A stretch of DNA of 64,000 nt, taken from contig CAVVEQ010000007.1 of the NCBI GenBank assembly GCA_963747315.1, forward strand, positions 124,001 through 188,000, written 5' to 3'. Numbering within the stretch: position 1 is the stretch's first letter; the number at the start of each line of letters is the position of its first letter. The DNA is from CAVVEQ01 sp963747315. Lineage in GTDB: Bacteria > Chloroflexota > Anaerolineae > Anaerolineales > Anaerolineaceae. Below are positions 52,881-61,317 of this stretch, piece by piece. The notes under the pieces are model-generated. The model was not told the origin of the DNA and did no database searches. It saw only the letters and a list, made by a program, of their open reading frames with translations. The position numbers and the translations under genes were made by a program.

Positions 52881-54347
52881 TCAGATCGCCGGCTTTTTCA
52901 GGTGCCAGGCTGTGTGCTGTTGGAACGTATTAACGGATTCCAGCAGGAGTTCTTCTTCAAAGGGTTTTGCCATCAGCTGCATGCCAATGGGAAGCCCCTC
53001 ACCATCAAAACCAACCGGGAATGCCAGGGCGGGGATACCGGCCAGGTTGGCCGGCAGGGTGTAGATATCCTCCAGGTACATCGCCAGGGGATCATTCCCG
53101 TGCCCGCCGATCTTGAAGGCGGTGGTGGGAGCCACCGGCGCAGCCAGCATATCCACCTCCTGGAATACGGATTCGAAATCCCGCTTGATGAGCGTGCGCA
53201 CTTTTTGCGCCTGCCCGTAGAAGGCGTCATAGTAGCCAGCCGAAAGCGCGTAGGTGCCCAGCATGATGCGCCGCTTCACCTCGGCGCCGAAACCTGTACT
53301 GCGTGCCGATACAAAACGTTCCAACAGAGCATCGGTTTCCGGCTGCAATCCAAAGCGGATTCCATCGTAGCGCGATAGGTTGGCGCTGGCTTCCGCCGGG
53401 GCGATCAGGTAATAGACCGGCAGCGCGTATTTTGTATGCGGCAGACTTACCGCGCGGACCTCTGCCCCCAGGGATTTCATCTTTGCAATGGCATCCCGCA
53501 CCGCTTTTTCCACCTCCACTTTCAAACCCTCCGAAAAATATTCCGCAGGGACTCCCACGCGGATCCCGCGCAGGTCCTCCCGCCCCTCGAGAACGCCCCG
53601 GGGAGCTTCCATTTTCGCGCTGGTCGCGTCACGCGGATCGTACCCGGCCATCACCGGGAAGAGCATGGCAATATCCTCCGCGGAAGTCGCAAGCACTCCA
53701 ACAGAATCGAGCGATGAGCCGTATGCGATCAGCCCGTAGCGCGAGACACGCCCATAGGTGGGTTTGAGACCGCTGATCCCGCAAAAGGATGCTGGCTGGC
53801 GCACGCTGCCGCCCGTATCCGTCCCCAGGGCTGCCGGTGCCATCCGCGCAGCCACTGCTGCTGCGCTGCCCCCGCTGGAGCCTCCCGGCACCCGGCTGGC
53901 ATCCCAGGGGTTGCGGGTGACCCCGTAGGCGGAATTTTCCGTGGAGGAGCCCATGGCGAATTCATCAGTGTTGGTCTTACCCAGGACCACCATGCCCGCA
54001 TCCAGCAGTCGCTGGACGCTGGTGGCAGTGTAGGGGGGGGTGTAGTCCTCCAGGATCTTCGACCCGCAGGTGCAGCGGATCCCTTCCACCGAGAGCACGT
54101 CCTTCACCGCGATCGGCAGACCGAGCAGGGGGGATAGCTGGTCCGGGCTTTCTACAGAGCGGCGCTCATCGGCCCGCCTGGCCTGCTCGAGGGCAGCATC
54201 CGGGGTTGGGGTGATGAAGGCGTGCAGATCCGCTTCAAGCGATTGGATGCGGTCAAGGCAGGCGCGGGTGAGCTCCACGCTGCTGATCCTGCGAGCGATT
54301 AATTGAGTGGATAGCTCCCGCAACGAGAACGAGGTCAGGTCACTCAT
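52881..54347 (-). CDS. gatA: Asp-tRNA(Asn)/Glu-tRNA(Gln) amidotransferase subunit A
   Basis: The glutaminase subunit that frees ammonia for converting Glu-tRNA(Gln) or Asp-tRNA(Asn); 488 residues. The amidase-signature triad is present: Lys in PIAVKDVL, cis-Ser in VPGGSSGGSAAAVAA, and nucleophile Ser in GTDTGGSVRQPA. ATG 54347 overlaps gatC by 8 bases and is preferred to an upstream TTG. gatB is not in this window, so the three genes are split. Confidence 0.97.
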   Translation of the reverse strand: MSDLTSFSLRELSTQLIARRISSVELTRACLDRIQSLEADLHAFITPTPDAALEQARRADERRSVESPDQLSPLLGLPIAVKDVLSVEGIRCTCGSKILEDYTPPYTATSVQRLLDAGMVVLGKTNTDEFAMGSSTENSAYGVTRNPWDASRVPGGSSGGSAAAVAARMAPAALGTDTGGSVRQPASFCGISGLKPTYGRVSRYGLIAYGSSLDSVGVLATSAEDIAMLFPVMAGYDPRDATSAKMEAPRGVLEGREDLRGIRVGVPAEYFSEGLKVEVEKAVRDAIAKMKSLGAEVRAVSLPHTKYALPVYYLIAPAEASANLSRYDGIRFGLQPETDALLERFVSARSTGFGAEVKRRIMLGTYALSAGYYDAFYGQAQKVRTLIKRDFESVFQEVDMLAAPVAPTTAFKIGGHGNDPLAMYLEDIYTLPANLAGIPALAFPVGFDGEGLPIGMQLMAKPFEEELLLESVNTFQQHTAWHLKKPAI

Positions 54348-54639
54348 CCCGTGCTCCAAAAACAGGGGGCACCTGGAACTGGTTCTGCTTCATATGCCTG
54401 GCGTTTTGCAGCACGCTGGCAGGCGTCAAACCTTCCGCGGGCTCATCCGTGCGCAAACCCGAATGTGAGGTGAGAATGCCGGAGGTCGGTTCCACCCCGC
54501 GGGTATCCAGTTCCTGAAGTGACTGCACGTGATCGAGGATGGATGAAAGCTGGTGCTGGAACTGCTCCAGCTCGGCTTCAGTGAGCTTTAACCGGACCAA
54601 TGCCGCGATGTGTTCAACTTCCTTCCGGGTGAGGGACAT
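54340..54639 (-). CDS. gatC: Asp-tRNA(Asn)/Glu-tRNA(Gln) amidotransferase subunit C
   Basis: Small belt-like subunit that stabilises GatAB, 99 residues. It begins with the typical LTRKEVEHIAALVRLKLTEAELEQFQHQLSSILDHV and continues with the VEPTSGIL motif. TATAAT lies exactly six bases before its ATG and no ribosome site is present, so the gatCA message looks leaderless. Confidence 0.95.
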   Translation of the reverse strand: MSLTRKEVEHIAALVRLKLTEAELEQFQHQLSSILDHVQSLQELDTRGVEPTSGILTSHSGLRTDEPAEGLTPASVLQNARHMKQNQFQVPPVFGARDE

Positions 54640-54645
54640 GCGCTA

Positions 54646-54651
54646 ATTATA
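54646..54651 (-). promoter_or_regulatory. -10 element of gatCA, leaderless
   Basis: TATAAT on the minus strand, six bases before the gatC start codon. Confidence 0.55.
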
Positions 54652-54681
54652 CTTTTCGTACCCAATAATCAGGGTGAATAG

Positions 54682-55596
54682 TTACTGCCAGTTCTGCCCG
54701 TACCAGCGCATATATTCCGGGGTGTGGGTCGACCAATAATAAAAATTATGGAACCCTTCATTTATATGCCATTCATGGGGGACGGCAAACTGGGTGAGGA
54801 GCCCTTCCAGCCGAAAAGCGCTCTCCCGGTAATCATCCTGGCTGCCCGTATCCATGTAGATCCGGGGGAACTGGTTCACACCGATCTCGCGCAGCAAAGT
54901 TGGCAGCCTGGCGAGATCCGCTCCAAACACTGCCGGGCTGTGCGCGCCAATGAATTGGAACAGGTCTGGGTTGGAGAATCCGATCCGGACAGCCCAGGCT
55001 CCACCGCGCGAAATGCCTCCGATCGCCCGGCAGAGATTATCCCTGCAGGTGGGATACCTGGCGTCTATCGCAGGCACCAGTTCTTCAGCGATCGCCTCGT
55101 CGAAATTCGTTTCCGGCAGGTCAAGGAGGAACTGCCTCTCGGTGGGCATCACGATCAGGAACGGAGCTGCCGCACCGGAAAGGATCAGGTCATCGACAAC
55201 CTGAAGCGCGTCGAGCTCTTCCCAAAGGGTGGCATCCTGCTGCTGCCCGTGGAGTAGATAGAGCACCGGGTAGGGGTTCTTTGGTGTATCGGAGAAGCAG
55301 GGGGGAAGGTAAATGCGGTATTGGAGCGGCTCACCCAGGTATTCGCTCTGGATTTGTTCGTCGAGGAACGCGCTGGAAGTGCTGGAGCAATTCTCCAGAC
55401 CAGGAAGAGGTGTAAGCGTGTGGGTGGGAAGAGGTGTCGGGGGGGGTGTTGGTGTGCTGGCAGGGATGAAGGTGGGATCGGTGAGGGGCGTGGATGTGGG
55501 AGCAGGGGTGGGATTATCAGAAACCCGGCAGCCTGGGGCTAGAAAAATCACCGCCAGGGCGACTGCCAGCAGAAAACGGGTGGGATGGGGGTTCAT
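54682..55596 (-). CDS. Esterase-like lipoprotein (alpha/beta hydrolase, EsteraseD-type)
   Basis: A 304-residue secreted esterase-like protein. ATG 55596 has AAGGAAG upstream; a longer frame would run through the tRNA gene. The first 23 residues form a lipoprotein signal (LLAVALAVIFLAPGC), followed by a Thr/Pro linker. The catalytic part starts near LQYRIYLPPCF, has YLLHGQQQDATLW (oxyanion region), the elbow GGISRGGAWAVRIG (GxSxG), and a possible His in NEGFHNFYYW; Asp is probably in TGSQDD. It resembles the putative-esterase family (feruloyl esterase, mycolyltransferase). Substrate unknown. Confidence 0.82.
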   Translation of the reverse strand: MNPHPTRFLLAVALAVIFLAPGCRVSDNPTPAPTSTPLTDPTFIPASTPTPPPTPLPTHTLTPLPGLENCSSTSSAFLDEQIQSEYLGEPLQYRIYLPPCFSDTPKNPYPVLYLLHGQQQDATLWEELDALQVVDDLILSGAAAPFLIVMPTERQFLLDLPETNFDEAIAEELVPAIDARYPTCRDNLCRAIGGISRGGAWAVRIGFSNPDLFQFIGAHSPAVFGADLARLPTLLREIGVNQFPRIYMDTGSQDDYRESAFRLEGLLTQFAVPHEWHINEGFHNFYYWSTHTPEYMRWYGQNWQ

Positions 55597-55604
55597 GCTC
55601 TTCC

Positions 55605-55634
55605 TTGACGAAGCCTGACCCTCCGGATTATACT
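55605..55634 (+). promoter_or_regulatory. Promoter of tRNA-Pro
   Basis: TTGACG (55605-55610) and TATACT (55629-55634), 18-bp spacer, starting about 8 bases before the mature tRNA. Confidence 0.7.
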
Positions 55635-55642
55635 CTACGCGC

Positions 55643-55715
55643 CGGGGTGTAGCGCAGTTGGCAGCGCACCGCGTTTGGGACGCGGGGGTCGGCGGTTCAA
55701 GTCCGCCCACCCCGA
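55643..55715 (+). tRNA. tRNA-Pro (anticodon TGG)
   Basis: A complete cloverleaf by eye: acceptor CGGGGTG/CACCCCG, D arm, anticodon stem CCGCG/CGCGG with loop TTTGGGA (anticodon TGG at 55676-55678), and T arm GGCGG-TTCAAGT-CCGCC. The discriminator base is A and the 3' CCA is not encoded, so it must be added after transcription. Own promoter and terminator. Confidence 0.96.
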
Positions 55716-55724
55716 CAGGCTCTC

Positions 55725-55753
55725 CCGCCGTGAATCAGCGGCGGTGATTTTTT
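55725..55753 (+). terminator. Rho-independent terminator after tRNA-Pro
   Basis: Stem CCGCCG/CGGCGG with an 8-nt loop, then TGATTTTTT. Confidence 0.85.
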
Positions 55754-55766
55754 GAAGAGGATTCAA

Positions 55767-56075
55767 ATGAAGAAAGAATTGATCGACGGGGTCGTTGAAG
55801 CCGTCCATTACTCCCAGGATGGACAGGTAGCTTATGTTCGCGCCTACCAGCGCAGGGGTTCCACCTTTTCTGATATCGTTCTCATCCTGCGCGACGACCT
55901 GGTGAAATTGATCCAATCCGGGTCGGTCTACTACACCGGAGAACGCATCTGCGGCATGGGAACAGAATTTACAACCTTTGAAAAGCTGCGGGTTGTTCCC
56001 ACCAAAGGGGGCGAAATGCTCCTCGCCGCCCCGACCGGCAGCCAGGAAAACCTTGGTTCCACACCGCTTCTTTGA
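55767..56075 (+). CDS. Hypothetical small protein
   Basis: A 102-residue soluble protein from ATG 55767, which follows AAGAGGATTCAA. No family recognised. It has a beta-rich look (GVVEAVHYSQDGQVAYVRAYQRRG, then DIVLILRDDLVKLIQSG and GERICGMGTEFTTFEKLRVV), suggestive of a small barrel. It is just after the tRNA terminator, and the next gene has its own -10, so it may be a single-gene unit. Confidence 0.65.
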   Translation: MKKELIDGVVEAVHYSQDGQVAYVRAYQRRGSTFSDIVLILRDDLVKLIQSGSVYYTGERICGMGTEFTTFEKLRVVPTKGGEMLLAAPTGSQENLGSTPLL

Positions 56076-56133
56076 TCCGGTTCGACTATCCTGCCCCCTG
56101 AACCCGGCTGTATAATCATTGCGGACGAACAAT

Positions 56134-56874
56134 ATGGCGCCAGTGCCTCCGGAATCCCTTCCCTTCCTTTCGATCATTATCCCTGCTCACAACGAGGAAA
56201 CTCGTCTGCCTGCCACTTTTGAAAAGATCGCTGTTTTCCTGCAGGAGCAGCCATATGAAACCGAATTGATCGTGGTGGAGAACGGTTCCACAGACCGGAC
56301 GTATTCCCTGGCGCAGAGCTACACAGCTTCGATCCCTGTCCTAAAAGTGATCCATGAAGAGCAGCGCGGCAAGGGATTGGCGGTAAAACGCGGGATATTG
56401 GAAGCTCGCGGAGAGTACCGCTTCATCTGCGACGCCGACCTTTCCATGCCCATAGAGGAGATAATAAGATTTTTACCCCCCGCTCGCTCGCCGGTGGAAA
56501 TTACCATCGGATCGCGGGAGGCTCCCGGTGCGGTTCGGTATGACGAGCCATCATATCGTCATTTCATTGGGCGGGTGTTTAACCTGATGGTTCGTGTTAT
56601 GGCGCTGCCCGGGCTGCAGGATTCGCAATGCGGATTCAAGATGTTCCGCGGGGATATTGCCGAGGAGATTTTCCCCCTACAGACGCTCGGGGGCATGTCC
56701 TTCGATGTGGAGGTGCTCTTCATCGCGCGCCGGAAGGGATACCGCATCTCCGAGGTGGCCATCCCCTGGTACTTCAACCCCGATAGCCGTGTGCGCCTCT
56801 TTCGCGACTCTTTCCGCATGTTCTTCGACCTGATCTCCATCCGCCTGAATGCCCTGCGCGGCCGTTACGACTAA
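56134..56874 (+). CDS. GT2 glycosyltransferase, dolichyl-phosphate glucosyl/mannosyltransferase-like
   Basis: A 246-residue GT-A-fold enzyme that would move a sugar from a nucleotide donor to polyprenyl phosphate. Motifs: LSIIIPAHNEETRLP, VVENGSTDRTY, RGKGLAVKRGILEARGEYRFICDADLSMP with the metal-binding DAD, and QCGFKMFRG and VEVLFIARRKGYRISEVAIPW near the C-terminus, which match the Alg5/DPM1 group. No membrane helices, so it is cytoplasmic or peripheral. TATAAT at 56111-56116 gives a short leader. Confidence 0.9.
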   Translation: MAPVPPESLPFLSIIIPAHNEETRLPATFEKIAVFLQEQPYETELIVVENGSTDRTYSLAQSYTASIPVLKVIHEEQRGKGLAVKRGILEARGEYRFICDADLSMPIEEIIRFLPPARSPVEITIGSREAPGAVRYDEPSYRHFIGRVFNLMVRVMALPGLQDSQCGFKMFRGDIAEEIFPLQTLGGMSFDVEVLFIARRKGYRISEVAIPWYFNPDSRVRLFRDSFRMFFDLISIRLNALRGRYD

Positions 56875-56886
56875 TTCCCTGCTGAA

Positions 56887-57528
56887 GTGAACCCAACCCT
56901 GCCGCCTTTCCCCAGCCTTGAAGCGGAATCCGCCCTGTGGGACCTGGGGTGCCGCTGTGTTGCCGGGATAGATGAGGCCGGGCGCGGTGCCTGGGCTGGG
57001 CCGGTCACGGCAGCGGCGGTGATCCTCCCGCCAAATCAGGTGATTCAAGCAGAACTGAGCGGCGTGAGGGACTCCAAGCAGATGACCGCCCGCGAGCGGG
57101 AGCATTGGGTTGTAAGGATCAAGGAAATTGCGGTCGGTTGGTCCACCGGGCTTGCCACAAATCACGAAATCGACCAGCTTGGCATTCTGCCTGCCACCCG
57201 CCTGGCCATGCAGCGCGCGCTGGAAGGATTGACCTGTCCACCCGGGCACCTGCTCATCGATGCTGTCCGGCTGCCGGGATTGGATATTCCCCAGACAGCG
57301 TTCATCAAAGGGGATGCCCTGGTGCTATCCATCGCCTGTGCCTCGGTGCTGGCAAAGACCTGCCGGGATGGGTTGATGGTGGAGTTGGGCAACCAATATC
57401 CGATGTACGGATTCGCGCGGCACAAGGGTTACGGCACAGCCTTTCACCGCAGCGCACTCGCGGAGCACGGTCCCTGCGCCGAGCACCGCTTTACTTACAA
57501 ACCGTTGAAGCCTATCGCCCGGGTATAA
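56887..57528 (+). CDS. rnhB: Ribonuclease HII
   Basis: Removes RNA from RNA-DNA hybrids and single ribonucleotides from DNA; 213 residues. Catalytic residues: GIDEAGRGAWAGPV (Asp, Glu), LIDAVRLPG (Asp) and SIACASVLAKTCRD (Asp). The start is GTG 56887, 12 bases after the glycosyltransferase stop. The end overlaps the -10 of the following acetyltransferase gene. Confidence 0.95.
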   Translation: MNPTLPPFPSLEAESALWDLGCRCVAGIDEAGRGAWAGPVTAAAVILPPNQVIQAELSGVRDSKQMTAREREHWVVRIKEIAVGWSTGLATNHEIDQLGILPATRLAMQRALEGLTCPPGHLLIDAVRLPGLDIPQTAFIKGDALVLSIACASVLAKTCRDGLMVELGNQYPMYGFARHKGYGTAFHRSALAEHGPCAEHRFTYKPLKPIARV

Positions 57529-57529
57529 T
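57524..57529 (+). promoter_or_regulatory. -10 element inside the end of rnhB, leaderless
   Basis: TATAAT overlapping the rnhB stop and ending six bases before the next ATG; no ribosome site. Confidence 0.55.
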
Positions 57530-57535
57530 CGACTC

Positions 57536-57982
57536 ATGCTTTCCCCCCAGGTGGAATACAAACCAGCCGGGCTGCGAGACCTTAATGCCCTGCGGCTGGT
57601 GGAACAGATCTGCTTCGGTCCGGATGCCTGGCCGCTTATCGACCTGATCGGGGTGCTTTCCTTCCCGGGAATTGTTCGCATCAAAGCACTTATCGGGGAA
57701 CGCATGGTGGGCTTTATTGCGGGTGAGGCTAAACCCTGGGAAGGCGCTGGCTGGATCACCACTATTGGCGTGCTGCCGGAATTCCGCCGCCTGGGGATCG
57801 CCTCGCGCCTGATCCTGGATTGCGAAACGGGCATGGGGCTGCCATCTGTTAAGCTCTGTGTAAGGCAGTCCAACAAACCTGCCATCGCGCTCTACAAGCA
57901 CCTGGGATACCGCGATTTGCAAGTATGGCCGGCTTACTACAGCGATAAGGAAGATGCCCTTGTGATGGTCAAAAGCCGTTGA
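57536..57982 (+). CDS. GNAT acetyltransferase, RimI-like
   Basis: A 148-residue N-acetyltransferase. The acetyl-CoA pyrophosphate loop is visible as VLPEFRRLGIASRLI, preceded by GWITTIGV; the C-terminal LCVRQSNKPAIALYKHLGY is the RimI-type Asn and Tyr region. Acetylation of a protein N-terminus (ribosomal S18 in RimI) is the closest known role, but the actual substrate is open. Starts 7 bases after rnhB with its own -10. Confidence 0.85.
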   Translation: MLSPQVEYKPAGLRDLNALRLVEQICFGPDAWPLIDLIGVLSFPGIVRIKALIGERMVGFIAGEAKPWEGAGWITTIGVLPEFRRLGIASRLILDCETGMGLPSVKLCVRQSNKPAIALYKHLGYRDLQVWPAYYSDKEDALVMVKSR

Positions 57983-58064
57983 CATTATTCCAGTGCTGTA
58001 TTATTATCTTTCAAGGACCAGCAACGCCATGCGATTCTTTTCCACAACCAAATCGGTCTAGCAG

Positions 58065-58090
58065 GGCACGCATTATTTGCGTGCCTTTTT
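58065..58090 (+). terminator. Rho-independent terminator after the acetyltransferase gene
   Basis: Perfect 8-bp stem GGCACGCA/TGCGTGCC, 5-nt loop, then TTTTTC. Confidence 0.9.
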
Positions 58091-58123
58091 CTTTACCAAA
58101 TTTTGTATTTAGGAGAATCTCTC

Positions 58124-58360
58124 ATGGACTCCGGCATGATCAGCAAGATCGAAAAAGGCAAACGCTACGCTGAGGAACGTGATCAGCGCATCCGCTTCCA
58201 GTCATTTGAAGTTGCCGTGGAGGGCGATAATACGACCCACGTTGTCAGCTTCAGGGAAGGGAAGATGACCTGCGACTGCGATTTCTTCGCCAGTCGGGGG
58301 CGCTGCAGTCACACAATTGCGATGGAATATTCCCTGGAGGGGATGTTTCCCCTCAGGTGA
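58124..58360 (+). CDS. Small SWIM zinc-finger protein
   Basis: A 78-residue protein consisting of little more than a SWIM zinc finger: TCDCDFFASRGRCSHTIAME gives the CxC...CxH ligands. SWIM modules bind DNA or protein. ATG 58124 follows AGGAG by 7 bases; an earlier in-frame start overlaps that site. Bounded by terminators on both sides, so it is expressed alone. A free-standing SWIM finger could be an adaptor; no partner is evident. Confidence 0.85.
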   Translation: MDSGMISKIEKGKRYAEERDQRIRFQSFEVAVEGDNTTHVVSFREGKMTCDCDFFASRGRCSHTIAMEYSLEGMFPLR

Positions 58361-58382
58361 GAAGTATTCGGCGTAAAATGAG

Positions 58383-58418
58383 AATCCCGCGGATGTCACT
58401 TCCGCGGGATTTGTTTTT
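58383..58418. terminator. Bidirectional terminator between the SWIM and ATPase genes
   Basis: Perfect 11-bp stem AATCCCGCGGA/TCCGCGGGATT with a 7-nt loop, then TGTTTTTAT on the plus strand. Serves two converging genes. Confidence 0.85.
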
Positions 58419-58431
58419 ATCCGTCAAGGAT

Positions 58432-61293
58432 TTAGACTTCTTCGTGTTGCAGCTGTTTTCGTTTTTGAGATCGGCTGGCCACCCACTTGGTTAGTTCAGC
58501 GGCAATGGAGGGAACCAGCACCAAAGGCAGGATGATCTGCCACTCTGCCCAACCCATCGGCATAGTGTTGAAGATGGAGTTGAAGAAGGGTAAGTAGATG
58601 ACAGCCAGGATCATCAGTAGCGAGGCTCCCACCGCCCAATTCATCCACTTATTACCGAAGACACCGATCTTGAAAAGAGGGTAGCGCTCTGAGCGGGAGG
58701 TATATGCCCGCAGCAGCTCCGAGATCGAGAGGGTGGCAAATGCCATCGTGGTCGCGAATTGAGGCTGGGTATGCGAAAGTCCAAGGTTGAACGCCAGAAG
58801 GGTTGTACCGGTGATGGCCACCGCCTGTACAGCCACTCCCCACTGCATGAAGCGGTTAATGATCTGCTCGGTGGGCGGACGCGGAGGCTGCTCCATCAGG
58901 TCCGGGTCGCCTTTTTCGGTGCCAAGCGCGAGGGCTGGAGCGCCATCGGTCACCAGGTTCAGCCAGAGCAATTGGATGGCGGTGAGCGGGGCGAGGATCC
59001 CCTGCTGGGCCATCTGGGGAAAGATAAATTTTCCAAAGGCAGTGGGGATAAAGATGATTAGCACTTCAGCGATATTGCAGGAGATCAGGTAGTAGACGAA
59101 TTTGCGGATGTTGGAATAGATCACCCGACCCTGTTCCACCGCCGAGACGATGCTGACGTAGTTGTCGTCCGTGAGGACCATATCGGCGGTTTCCTTGGCC
59201 ACATCAGTGCCGGTGATGCCCATCGAAACGCCAATATCGGCGCGCTTGATGGCGGGAGCATCGTTGACCCCGTCACCCGTCATGGCGACGATCTCGCCGT
59301 TTGCCTTCAACGCATCCACGATACGCATTTTATGCTCAGGCGAAACCCGCGCGAAGACATCGGTCTTTTCCATCTCGGTTCTCAGCGCGTCATCGTCGAT
59401 CTCATCCAACTGCGCACCGGAAAGCACCTGGCGACCTGGGCGCAGCAGCCCGATGGATTCCGCCACCGCGCGGGCGGTGTTGGGAAAATCCCCGGTAATC
59501 ATGATGGTGCGGATTCCGGCGCCTTTGGCTTTAACCAGCGCGGGACTGACTTCGGGACGGGCGGGGTCGATCATCCCCATCAGGCCGGCGAACACCAGGT
59601 CTTTCTCCAACTCCTCGGGTGAAAGATCAGAGGGCATTTTTTCCACGATCTTATAGGCCACACCGAGAACCCGCAGGGCATCTTTGGTGAGCGAATCATT
59701 GGCGGCCAGGATCTGCACGCGCGTGGCTTCATCCAGATCTTTCTCCCCGGGTGAATCCATCCTGCGGGTTTTACTGCATAAACCCAGAACCAGATCTGGA
59801 GCACCTTTGACGGTTATTACGATGCTTTTTTGACTTTGACTCTTCTCCAGCGGGGAGATATCTATCGCGGATGGAGTCCGCAGGGTGTGGATGGTGATCA
59901 TGCGCTTTCGCACGGAATCGAAGGGAACTTCATTTTCCCGCGGGAAGGTTTTATCCAGTTCGCTGGTCAGGTAACCTGCTTTGGCGGCAGCCACCACCAG
60001 CGCTCCCTCTGTGGGATCGCCTATGATTCGCCAATAGGGATCCCCATCATCCTCTTTCATTTCTTCAAGGCGGGCGTCGTTATTAAGGGCACCCAACCAA
60101 AGCGCAGCCCCCAGCCCGGGATAATCCTTCACTTCCACCTTTTTGCTGTCCACCAGGAAATCCCCTCCCGGTTTATAGCCGGTACCGGTGAGGGAAACGA
60201 AGGTGCCATCCACCCACACACGGGTGACGGTCATCTCGTTCTGGGTGAGCGTTCCGGTTTTATCGGAGCAGATCACCGTGGCGGAGCCAAGCGTTTCCAC
60301 CGAGGAAAGCCGGCGGATGAGTGCGTGGCGTTTGATCATCTCCTGCATGCCCAGCGCCAGGCTGATGGTGACGATGGCCGGCAGCCCCTCGGGCACGGCG
60401 GCGATGGCCAAACTGACCGCGATCATGAAGATATCCAGCGGGTTTCCGCCCTGCACCCAGCCAACACCGAAGACGATCACACAGATCCCCAGGCAGGCGT
60501 AACCGAGCGTCCTGCCAAGTTGATCCAGCTTGCGCTGCAGGGGGGTCTGCTCCTCCTCCACCGATTGGAGCATGCTGGCGATGAGCCCCAACTGGGTGCG
60601 CATACCGGTGCTCACCACCACCCCGCGCCCGCGCCCGTAGCTGACCACGGTTCCCATGAAGGCGGTGTTCTTGCGGTCGCCCAGGGGAATATCCCTATCC
60701 AGCACTAATGCGGCGTTCTTGTCTACAGGCAGCGATTCACCGGTGAGCGAAGCTTCATCCACCTTGAGGTTCACCGCTTCCAGCAGGCGGATATCGGCCG
60801 GGATGAAATTTCCCGCTTCGAGGACGACAATATCGCCCGGGACGAGCTGCGCTGCCGGCACGCGCACCTGGTGTCCATCGCGCAGAGCGTTGGCCTCTGG
60901 TGCGGCGAGTTTCTTGAGGGCAGCCAGCGATTCTTCCGCTTTGCTCTCCTGCACCACTCCCAGGATGGCGTTGAGAACCACGATGGTGAGGATGGCAACC
61001 GCCTCCACCCATTCGCCAAGGATGGCGGAAACCAGGGCGGCGACGATGAGGATGATGACCACAAAGTTGTTCAACTGCCTGAGCACGAGCTGGAAAAAGG
61101 AAGGCCCCTCCTTTTCGGTCAATTGGTTGGGGCCGTATTGCGCCAGGCGTTCAGCGGCTTCGGCTGCGGTGAGGCCGCTCTCAGCCATGGTCTCGAGGCG
61201 GTCGAGTACTTCGGCGGAGGAGGAGGCGTGCCAGGTAAGTTCCGAAGGAGTTACATCCAGCCGGGGGCTGGCAACGGGGGCGGGATCTTTCAT
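58432..61293 (-). CDS. P-type ATPase, P2A (Ca2+-type) cation pump
   Basis: A 953-residue cation-exporting pump with ten helices. Catalytic signatures: TGES (DEASLTGESLPV), phosphorylation site CSDKTGTLTQNEMT, KGAPD in the nucleotide domain, and TGDGVNDAPAIKRADIGVSMG. Ion-site residues match SERCA-type Ca2+ pumps: VPEGLPA in helix 4 (Glu), ISCNIAEV in helix 5 (Asn, Glu), and WLNLVTDGAPA in helix 6 (Asn, Thr, Asp). Helix 8 has SISELL, which may supply the second-site Glu. Ca2+ export is therefore the best guess, though Na+/K+ types share several of these. Stands alone between a terminator and glgC. Confidence 0.93.
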   Translation of the reverse strand: MKDPAPVASPRLDVTPSELTWHASSSAEVLDRLETMAESGLTAAEAAERLAQYGPNQLTEKEGPSFFQLVLRQLNNFVVIILIVAALVSAILGEWVEAVAILTIVVLNAILGVVQESKAEESLAALKKLAAPEANALRDGHQVRVPAAQLVPGDIVVLEAGNFIPADIRLLEAVNLKVDEASLTGESLPVDKNAALVLDRDIPLGDRKNTAFMGTVVSYGRGRGVVVSTGMRTQLGLIASMLQSVEEEQTPLQRKLDQLGRTLGYACLGICVIVFGVGWVQGGNPLDIFMIAVSLAIAAVPEGLPAIVTISLALGMQEMIKRHALIRRLSSVETLGSATVICSDKTGTLTQNEMTVTRVWVDGTFVSLTGTGYKPGGDFLVDSKKVEVKDYPGLGAALWLGALNNDARLEEMKEDDGDPYWRIIGDPTEGALVVAAAKAGYLTSELDKTFPRENEVPFDSVRKRMITIHTLRTPSAIDISPLEKSQSQKSIVITVKGAPDLVLGLCSKTRRMDSPGEKDLDEATRVQILAANDSLTKDALRVLGVAYKIVEKMPSDLSPEELEKDLVFAGLMGMIDPARPEVSPALVKAKGAGIRTIMITGDFPNTARAVAESIGLLRPGRQVLSGAQLDEIDDDALRTEMEKTDVFARVSPEHKMRIVDALKANGEIVAMTGDGVNDAPAIKRADIGVSMGITGTDVAKETADMVLTDDNYVSIVSAVEQGRVIYSNIRKFVYYLISCNIAEVLIIFIPTAFGKFIFPQMAQQGILAPLTAIQLLWLNLVTDGAPALALGTEKGDPDLMEQPPRPPTEQIINRFMQWGVAVQAVAITGTTLLAFNLGLSHTQPQFATTMAFATLSISELLRAYTSRSERYPLFKIGVFGNKWMNWAVGASLLMILAVIYLPFFNSIFNTMPMGWAEWQIILPLVLVPSIAAELTKWVASRSQKRKQLQHEEV

Positions 61294-61317
61294 ATCGTCA
61301 GGTTCCTTTGTGTGGTA

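Noticed and set aside
55597..55710. N-terminal extension of the esterase lipoprotein reading through the tRNA complement
   Set aside because: The extra residues are the antisense of tRNA-Pro; ATG 55596 has a ribosome site and is followed directly by a lipoprotein signal.
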